The translations under genes and the position numbers were made by a program. The notes under the pieces are model-generated. The model was not told the DNA's origin. It saw only the letters and a list, made by a program, of their open reading frames with translations, and made no database searches. Shown one piece after another: positions 1 through 6,200 of a DNA stretch of 8,134 bases. Position 1 is the first letter of the stretch, and each line of letters begins with the position of its first letter. Source of the stretch: Anaerolineae bacterium (GTDB lineage Bacteria > Chloroflexota > Anaerolineae > B4-G1); the NCBI GenBank assembly GCA_027079895.1, contig JALWUZ010000104.1:1-8134 (forward strand), in the 5' to 3' direction.

Positions 1-578
1 TCGAGGCCCGGCTTGTCGGCGGGGCGGGACTCGCCGGCCGGCGAGAAGCCGGGGAAGCGGTCGGCGGCCTGGCGGAGGGCGGCCGTCCCTCCCCCGCGGA
101 GCAGAAAGCGGGCCAACTCGCCGACTACCCCCTCCCCCTCGCCGAAGAAAATGCCGTCTACCAAACTGTCGCCGTCGGCGCGGATGAGGGCCTGGGTCGC
201 CAGCGCGTTGGAGCCGCCGAGGATGATCAACGGCCTCCGGGAGCCGCGCTCCCCGGCGAACAGGGGGAGCCCGGCCCGCAGCAGGAGGAAGGGGAGGTTG
301 AGCAGTTCGAGGATGTAGGCGTTGGAGATGAGCAGCAGGTCGAAGGCGGTCAGGGGACGGCGGGATTGGAGGCCGCTGAGGGGCGGGTCGGCGGCACCGT
401 CGAAGAAGGCCAGGTCAACGAACGCCTCCGGCAGGGCGCGGCGGACGGCGTCGAAGAGGAACAGGTGGGGCAGGGAGCGTTCGACGTCCGCGAAAGGGGA
501 GAGGCGGGCGATCAGCACGCGGTACGGCGCGGCGTCGAAAGCGGGATTGGGTTGGGCGAGGTCGGTTCGGGGAGCCAT
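1..578 (-). CDS. B12-binding-domain/radical SAM-type protein, N-terminal part (runs off left edge)
   Basis: The minus-strand frame opens with ATG at 578 and stays open for 192 codons to the window edge, so only the N-terminal part is present. The layout resembles the Rossmann-like B12-binding-type domain that precedes the radical SAM barrel in uncharacterised B12-binding radical SAM proteins. A core strand 'FDLLLISNAYILELLNLPFL' (about residues 83-102) is followed by 'RAGLPLFAGER', then 'PLIILGGSNALAT' and 'GIFFGEGEGVVGELARFLL', matching the usual order of strand, AGIPL..ER, P(L)V(I)xGG and GEGE motifs. No DxHxxG cobalamin motif is seen, so B12 may not be bound. The CxxxCxxC iron-sulfur motif would lie outside the window, so the radical SAM part is inferred. 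The start is supported by a promoter immediately upstream; there is no Shine-Dalgarno site, and the message may be leaderless. It diverges from the rightward genes and is probably functionally unrelated to them. Confidence 0.75.
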   Translation of the reverse strand, partial: MAPRTDLAQPNPAFDAAPYRVLIARLSPFADVERSLPHLFLFDAVRRALPEAFVDLAFFDGAADPPLSGLQSRRPLTAFDLLLISNAYILELLNLPFLLLRAGLPLFAGERGSRRPLIILGGSNALATQALIRADGDSLVDGIFFGEGEGVVGELARFLLRGGGTAALRQAADRFPGFSPAGESRPADKPGL

Positions 579-587
579 CTCGCGGCG

Positions 588-616
588 AGTATAGCACAGG
601 TGCTGGCGGGGGACAA
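588..616 (-). promoter_or_regulatory. Promoter of the radical SAM-type gene, near-leaderless
   Basis: On the minus strand, TTGTCC (616-611) is followed after exactly 17 bp by TATACT (593-588), with TGC directly before the -10 (an extended -10). Only 9 nt separate the -10 from the ATG at 578. Transcription would start about 2-3 nt before the start codon, leaving no room for a ribosome binding site. The match is by eye to the sigma70 consensus. Confidence 0.7.
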
Positions 617-624
617 GGTGCGAC

Positions 625-653
625 TTGGCAGGTTTCCGCAATCCGGCTACAAT
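625..653 (+). promoter_or_regulatory. Promoter for the small-protein/regulator operon
   Basis: TTGGCA (625-630), a 17-bp spacer and TACAAT (648-653) form a near-consensus sigma70-type promoter (5 of 6 matches in each box). Transcription should start near 660, giving a leader of about 53 nt before the ATG at 714. Its -35 box lies 8 bp from the -35 box of the opposite-facing promoter, so polymerases on the two sides probably compete or share a regulator. No direct repeat like the one at 3177-3194 is visible here. Confidence 0.75.
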
Positions 654-713
654 TGGAATGGGCGGCGGCGCGGCCCGTCGCCCATCATCAACACCGGATT
701 GAGGAGGATTGCG

Positions 714-1190
714 ATGGACGCTCAAACACTGGCCCAGCAGATCGTCCCCTTCCTGGCCCCCTACCTCCCCCACTTGCTCAAGGCGGCGGCCGAGGAATCC
801 GGCAAGCGGCTCACCGGCGCGGCCTGGGAGAAGGCCCAGGCCCTGTGGGAGAAACTGCGGGGCAAGGATGAGGTAGTCGAGGCCGCCGCGGCGGTCGTCG
901 AGGACCCCGCCGACCCCGACACCGAGGCCGCCCTGCGGCTGCAACTGAAGATAGCTCTCCGTGACGACCCCGCCCTGGCGGCCGCGGTCGCCCGCCTGTG
1001 GGACGCGGCCCAGGCCGCCGGTGTGACCGTCGCCGCCTCTGACCGCTCCGTAGCCGTCGGCGGCGACGTGAGCGGCAGCGTCATCATCACTGGCGACCAG
1101 AGCACGGTGCAGCAGGGCAAGTACAACATCCAGATTGACCAGGCCACCGGCCTGGCGATCGGCGACCAGGCCCGTTCCACGGTGCGTTAG
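714..1190 (+). CDS. Small helical protein with (V/I)xGD-repeat tail, function unknown
   Basis: This encodes 158 residues. The start at 714 is chosen over an in-frame ATG at 366 because GAGGAGG (701-707) sits 6 nt before it and a promoter lies at 625-653. Residues 1-105 are alanine-rich and helical: an amphipathic or hydrophobic start (QQIVPFLAPYLPHLLKAAAE), 'AWEKAQALWEKLRGKDEV', then 'AALRLQLKIALRDDPALAAA'. I recognise this arrangement from uncharacterised cyanobacterial and Chloroflexota proteins, but no function is known to me. Residues about 106-158 switch to a polar, glycine/valine-rich tail with three spaced repeats: VAVGGD, VIITGD and LAIGD. It also contains 'GKYNIQIDQATGLAIGD', a type of segment I associate with tails of bacterial NACHT/TIR/caspase-type signalling proteins. 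A short beta-solenoid or amyloid-like assembly motif is possible. There is no signal peptide. The next gene starts 29 bp downstream, so the two are probably co-transcribed. Confidence 0.85.
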   Translation: MDAQTLAQQIVPFLAPYLPHLLKAAAEESGKRLTGAAWEKAQALWEKLRGKDEVVEAAAAVVEDPADPDTEAALRLQLKIALRDDPALAAAVARLWDAAQAAGVTVAASDRSVAVGGDVSGSVIITGDQSTVQQGKYNIQIDQATGLAIGDQARSTVR

Positions 1191-1219
1191 CCTCCCCACC
1201 GGCGGGCGGGAGGCCAACG

Positions 1220-3151
1220 ATGGGCCGGTCTCCATCCGTCAGCGACCTGGTCGAAGAAAGTTACGCCCTCGAACGGGCCGGCGATGTCGGCGCGGCGTTG
1301 CGGCGGGCGCGGGAGGCATTGAAAAAGGCGCGGGTCTCCGGCGAGGCCGAGCCGATCGCCATAGCGCAGATCTGCCTGGCCTACCTCCACTTCCGTCAGG
1401 GCCACTACGACACGGCGCACGCGCTGGCCGAGGAGTCGCTGGGCCGCCTCCCCCCCGACGCGCCGCCCCGCGCCGACGCGCTCCTGATTCTGGGCAACTG
1501 CGCCGCCGAGACCGACGACCCTTCCGCCGCCGAGACGTTCTACCGACGCGCCATTGACCTGAGCCGTCAACTGGGATACCGCCGTGCCCTGCGGCGCGGC
1601 CTCCACAACCTGGCCGCCAACGTCTACGTGCCGCGGGGCCAGTTCGACCTCGCGCTGGCCGCCGACGAGGAGTCGCTCCGCCTGGCGCGGGAACTGGACA
1701 TGCCAGAGGTGGCCTGGTTTCCCCTGGCTACTATGGGCTGGGTCTACTGGGTCACGGGACGGCGGGAACGCGCCCTGGCCGTGACCGAGGAACTGCGCCG
1801 TTACGCCCCGCCCGGCTCGCTGGCCGAGGGTTTCTACTACTGCCTGCGGGCCGACCTGGCCCAGGGCGGGGAAGACCCCGACGCGGCCCTGCCTCTGTAC
1901 ACCCGCGCCCGCTCCATCGCCGAGACGATCGGCGACCCCGGGCTGAACGTCCTGATTCGCCTGGGGCTCAGCCGTTACCGCCGGGCCGCCGGCGACGCTT
2001 CCGCAGCCCGCGACTGGGCCAACGACGCCCTGACCATCGCCGCCCGCGTGGGATACCGCCATCTCCAGGGCATGGCGCTCATCGAGCGCGGACGGGCCTC
2101 CTGGGACGTGGGCCACATCGCCGCCGCCGAATCCGACCTGCGGGCAGCGATCGAGATTCTGAGCCCCTTGCAGGCCAACCTGGATCTGGCGCGGGGGCTT
2201 CTCCTGCTGGCCGCCCTGCTCCATCAACAGCAGCGGGCCGCGGCCCCCGCCGCCTGGTTGGAGGCCGTCTCCCACATCATCAGCGGCGGCTACGCTTTCC
2301 TGCTGGAACAGGAGCGCGGGCTGGCCTTCCCCCTGCTGGCGGCCCGCCTGAACAGCGCGGACCCCGCCATCGCCTCCCTCTCCGCCAGACTGTTGGGTCA
2401 TCTGGCTAACGTGCCGCCGCCGCCCCTGCGCATCGTCACCCTGGGCCGCTTCGAGGTGCGGCAGGGGGCGCGGGTCATCCCCGACCAGGCCTGGCGCCGA
2501 CGGCGGGCCGGGGAACTGTTCCGCCTCCTCCTTGTCAGTCCGGGCCGCTCCCTCCTCCGCGACCAGGTCACAGAAGCCCTCTGGCCCGGCAAGTCCCCCA
2601 CTTCGACGCGCACCCCCTTCCACCAGGCGACCTCCGCGCTGCGCCGGGCCCTGGAACCCGACCTGCCGGAGAAATTCCCCTCCCGCTACCTGGAGGTCGA
2701 GCGCGGACTGGTCACACTGCGCCTGCCGCCCGGCTCCTGGGTGGACTTCGAGGCGTTCAAGCAGCACTTCCGGCGCGGCGAGTGGGAGGCGGCGGTGTCG
2801 CTCTATCGCGGGGAGTTGTTCCCCGGCGACCGGTACGCGGATTGGGCGGCCTCGCCGCGCCGGCGGATGCTCCGGCGTTACATCCGGTCGCTGCTGGCCC
2901 TGGCCCGGCAGTGCCTGGAGGCCGGGCGTCCCTACGAATCGCTCGAACACTGCCGCCTCGTCCTGGAAGTCGAGCCCTGGCAGGAAAACGCCGTCCTGCT
3001 GGGCATGCGGGCCTGTCTGGCCCTGAACGACCGCGCCGGTGCGCTGCGCCTCTATCTGGACCTGGAACGCGCCCTGCGTGAGGAACTGGACATCGCCCCC
3101 CTGGACGACCTCCAAGACCTCTACCGCCGTATCCTCGCCCAAGAGCACTGA
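1220..3151 (+). CDS. TPR protein with C-terminal SARP-type winged helix and BTAD domain (transcriptional activator)
   Basis: This encodes 643 residues, with GGGAGG (1208-1213) 6 nt before ATG 1220. Residues about 8-390 form roughly nine TPR-like helical hairpins (for example 'RQGHYDTAHALAEESLGRL', 'PRGQFDLALAADEESLRLA', 'AAGDASAARDWANDALTIAA'). Residues 403-500 are an OmpR/PhoB-like winged helix: 'LRIVTLGRFEVRQGARVI' opens its strand platform, and 'LLRDQVTEALWPGK' with 'HQATSALRRALEPD' give the helices that contact DNA. From W507 ('WVDFEAFKQHFRRGEWEAA') to the end is a bacterial transcriptional activator domain (BTAD), itself TPR-like. This winged helix + BTAD pair defines SARP-family activators. 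Streptomyces SARPs put it at the N-terminus; here it is C-terminal and there is no P-loop ATPase between the parts. The TPR region probably receives a protein signal. It lies 29 bp after the small gene and 139 bp before the secreted-protein gene, whose promoter carries a SARP-like site. No terminator follows, so readthrough is possible. Confidence 0.92.
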   Translation: MGRSPSVSDLVEESYALERAGDVGAALRRAREALKKARVSGEAEPIAIAQICLAYLHFRQGHYDTAHALAEESLGRLPPDAPPRADALLILGNCAAETDDPSAAETFYRRAIDLSRQLGYRRALRRGLHNLAANVYVPRGQFDLALAADEESLRLARELDMPEVAWFPLATMGWVYWVTGRRERALAVTEELRRYAPPGSLAEGFYYCLRADLAQGGEDPDAALPLYTRARSIAETIGDPGLNVLIRLGLSRYRRAAGDASAARDWANDALTIAARVGYRHLQGMALIERGRASWDVGHIAAAESDLRAAIEILSPLQANLDLARGLLLLAALLHQQQRAAAPAAWLEAVSHIISGGYAFLLEQERGLAFPLLAARLNSADPAIASLSARLLGHLANVPPPPLRIVTLGRFEVRQGARVIPDQAWRRRRAGELFRLLLVSPGRSLLRDQVTEALWPGKSPTSTRTPFHQATSALRRALEPDLPEKFPSRYLEVERGLVTLRLPPGSWVDFEAFKQHFRRGEWEAAVSLYRGELFPGDRYADWAASPRRRMLRRYIRSLLALARQCLEAGRPYESLEHCRLVLEVEPWQENAVLLGMRACLALNDRAGALRLYLDLERALREELDIAPLDDLQDLYRRILAQEH

Positions 3152-3167
3152 CCAAAGGGCACTGACC
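3145..3167 (+). repeat. Short direct repeat GCACTGACC spanning the regulator stop codon
   Basis: GCACTGACC occurs at 3145-3153 and again at 3159-3167, with a period of 14 bp. The first copy contains the regulator's last codon and its TGA stop (3149-3151). It may be a local slippage duplication or part of an operator next to the GTAAGTC pair; the sequence alone does not decide. Confidence 0.5.
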
Positions 3168-3176
3168 CCGCTCGCT

Positions 3177-3194
3177 GTAAGTCTTTCGTAAGTC
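3177..3194 (+). promoter_or_regulatory. Candidate SARP-type operator: two GTAAGTC heptamers 11 bp apart
   Basis: GTAAGTC occurs at 3177-3183 and 3188-3194, identical, separated by TTTC, so the period is 11 bp (one DNA turn). Exactly 8 bp follow before the -10-like box TAGATT at 3203. SARP activators such as DnrI, ActII-ORF4 and AfsR are known to bind heptamer direct repeats spaced 11 bp, the nearer one 8 bp from the -10, overlapping the -35 zone; PhoB-type winged helices also use 11-bp direct repeats. The heptamer differs from the Streptomyces TCGAG-type sequence. The adjacent TPR/BTAD protein is the obvious candidate to bind it. Confidence 0.65.
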
Positions 3195-3199
3195 CCCGG

Positions 3200-3208
3200 T
3201 GGTAGATT
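3200..3208 (+). promoter_or_regulatory. Extended -10 of the secreted-protein promoter
   Basis: TGG-TAGATT has the extended TGn element and keeps the T, A and final T that matter most in a -10 box (4 of 6 overall). The bases 17 bp upstream (3180-3185, AGTCTT) are not a -35 box, which suits an activator-dependent promoter using the repeats at 3177-3194. The start would be near 3215, giving a leader of about 75 nt in which I see no convincing riboswitch or attenuator. Confidence 0.5.
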
Positions 3209-3276
3209 CTACACAGGAGGGCGTCCGCCTGGCCGCCGATGGTGCGCGGCAGACTCCCCCCGGAATCCCAATCAGC

Positions 3277-3283
3277 AAGGAGG
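3277..3283 (+). promoter_or_regulatory. Ribosome binding site of the secreted-protein gene
   Basis: AAGGAGG, a near-perfect complement to the 16S anti-Shine-Dalgarno, lies 7 nt before ATG 3291. It fixes that start and predicts strong translation. Confidence 0.9.
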
Positions 3284-3290
3284 AAAGGCG

Positions 3291-6200
3291 ATGCGAGTCC
3301 TGCGATCTCATCCGAGTCTGTCCGCGCCCGTGCTGGCGGGAGTGCTGCTGGCCGGGCTGCTCCTGTTCCTGGCGAATCACGCCGCCGCCGCGCCGACCGC
3401 CTGCGTCCCCGGCCCGCACAGCGGGGTCATCACCGGCACGCAAACGTGGTGCGCCGCCGACAGCCCTCACCTGTTGAGCGGCGATGTGACCGTACCCCCC
3501 GGCGTCACCCTGACCATTGAGTCCGGCGTGACGGTGATGGGCGATTCCGGCTTCAGCGGCGCAGAACTGCGCGTGGAAGGCACGCTGCAAGCCCTGGGGA
3601 CGGTCACGCGGCCGATTACGTTCACTTCCATCGCGGACACCGGCCCCTACCAGTGGAGCGGGTTGGCCTTCGACGGCGGCACGGGCGACCTGCGCTACGT
3701 CACCGTGCGCTACGCCGGGCAGTACAACAGCGTGCTGGACGGCATTCTCGGCTCCTACCAGGGCAGCGACTTGGCGGCGCGGGATAGCACCCTGCACCTG
3801 GAACACGTCACTTTCCGCGATGTGGCCGGCAACAACCGCGACCACGGCCTGGTAGTAGCCGACAGCCGGGTAGTGATGAGCGACACCCTCTTCACCGGCA
3901 TTGGCGGCGGCTCCTATGTCGAGAACGAGCGGCCTATGGTGGTGGGCGGCGGAGCGACCGACCTGGTGATGCACGGCTCCGTCTTCACCGGCAACAACGC
4001 CGACCGGGTGCAACTCCAGCCCGGCGCGATGATGGGGCACGACGCCACGCTCTACGCCCAGCCCCAACTGGAAGGCTACGAGTTGGCCGGGGATTTCACC
4101 ATCCCCCCGACCTACACCCTGACCATTGAGCCCGGCGTGATAGTGATGGGCGGCGACGACCAGGCCCTCAAGGTGCAGGGACACCTGGAAGCCGTCGGCA
4201 CGCCCACGATGCCGATTACCTTCACCTCCAGCAGCGGGGGTGTCTCCGGCTGGGAAGGGCTGATTTTCGACGGCAGCCTGGGGGCTGGAACGGGCAACCT
4301 GCGCTACGTCACCGTGATGCACGGCGGCGACCAGGTCTACCCCGACCTGCCCGGCGCGGACCAGTCGCTGGGCGGGAACATCTACGTGCGCGATGTGCTC
4401 AGCGGCGCGGTGCGCCTGGAGTACACCCAGATCATCTCGGAGACCGGCTACGGCGCCTGGGCCTTCAGAGCCAGGGATTACGGCCTCTTCGTGGATAACA
4501 GCCGCGTGGTCGTCAGCGGCACGCTCTTCAGCGAGATCGGCGACGGGGAGGCCAGCACCGGCACGGACGAGGACTTTCCCCTCCACGTCAGCGGCCCCGC
4601 CAGCGTCCTGACCCTCACCAACACCACCTTCCAGGACAATCACGTCAACCGGATACTCCTGTGGCCCGGCGCGATGATGGGCCACGACGCCGCGCTCCCC
4701 ACGATGCCTACCCTGGAAGGGTACGAGTTGGCCGGAGACCTCACCATCCCGCCGACCTACACCCTGACCCTCGACCCCGGCGTGACCGTGATGGGGCGCT
4801 GGGACAACGAACTGCGGGTGGAGGGCCGCCTGGAGGCCATCGGCACGCCCGCCCAGCCGATTACCTTCACCTCCTCGGTGAACACCGGCGCGTGCCAGTG
4901 GCAGGGGCTGGTCTTCGACGGCGGCACGGGCGACCTGCGCTACGCCACCGTCCGCTACGCCGGGCGCGGCAACTCCGTGCTGACGCTCCCTTCCACCGGC
5001 TACCACGACGGGGCCAACATCACCATCCACAACGTGCTCACCGGCGAGGTGCATCTGGAGCACGTCACCGTCTCGGACGAGTATCACTTCGACGGCTGGC
5101 ACTTCTTCTTGGATCACGGCATCTACATCGAGAACAGCCGCGTCTCGATCGCCGATTCGCTCATCGCCAGCAACGGCGACGACACCACCGCCGATAGTTC
5201 CTTCGACAGCGGCATCTGCGTGACCGGAGATAGCGAGGTGCTCATCGAAAACAGCCGGATTCAGGCCAACAGCGGCGTCGGCCTGCTGGTGGAGGGGGAT
5301 GAGGCCTTCGTCGCCGTCCACGGCTCCGCCATCGAGAACAACGTCCGGGACGGGGTGCGCAACCGGGGCCGCGCGACGCTCATCCTCGGCGGGGACGAGT
5401 CCCTGGGCAACTCCATCCAGGGCAACCAGGGGTACGGCGTCAATCAGGAGGTGCCGGCCGGGCAGACCCTTTCCCTCTACCGCACGCTGGCGTTCTACAA
5501 CTGGTGGGGCGACGCCTCCGGCCCGACCCACAGCGGCAATCCCGGCGGGACAGGCGAGGAAGTCACCGACCAGGTGTTCTACGACCCCTGGCTGACCGCC
5601 GCTCCCGCTCCGCCCACCACGACCCAATACCTGGTGCAACTGGCCGCTCCGCAGCGCGTCGCCGCCGGGGATACGGTCAACTTCGGGGTCTCCTTCCAGA
5701 ATCTGTACACCGAGACGCTGCACGACGCCATCGTGGTGTTGGAAATCCCCTGGCGGGCCGAGTACCGCTACAGCGTGCCCGATGGGGAGTTCTGGCCGCT
5801 GCAAAACCGCGTCATCTGGAAACTGGGGGACGTGCCGGTGGGTGGCGATTTCCACGCCGTCGTCCAGGTCTGGTACAAGTGGGGCACGCCGGCCTACACG
5901 GTCATGCCCGCCGTGGCGCTGGTCGCCGCCGACAACCTGCGCCATCCCTGGGTCTCCTACGACGAGCACCTGGCCTATGAGGAACTCGACATCGCCGCCC
6001 GGCAGACCCTCACCCAAACGCAGGTGGACGCCATCCTCGCCGCCGACCCCGACCTGGCCGCCCTCTACAATCACCTGATCGGGCAGGGATTCGAGTACTA
6101 CGGCAACGCCGAGCAACTGACGTTGGACGACGGCACGGAGTGGGTCGAACTCCTGCTGCTGAACCCCGACCGCCTCGGCGAGATCGCCGCCGTGCGCCGC

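Noticed and set aside
13..318. A plus-strand open frame of about 100 codons at the left edge
   Set aside because: It is rich in Arg, Ser and Pro as expected for an off-frame reading of GC-rich DNA, with no ribosome site; the opposite strand reads as a recognisable protein.
415..597. A short minus-strand open frame overlapping the start of the radical SAM-type gene
   Set aside because: It is in a different frame, is Arg/Pro-rich, has no domain, and is overlapped by the well-supported 578-start frame.
366..713. An upstream in-frame extension of the small protein starting at 366
   Set aside because: The extension lies over the opposite-strand radical SAM-type gene and both promoters. The start at 714 has its own Shine-Dalgarno site, and the family-like N-terminus begins there.
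1187..3148. A 653-codon open frame on the minus strand opposite the regulator
   Set aside because: It has the same in-register codon-bias cause; its product is Gln/Gly-rich with no domain, while the plus strand encodes clear TPR, winged-helix and BTAD segments.
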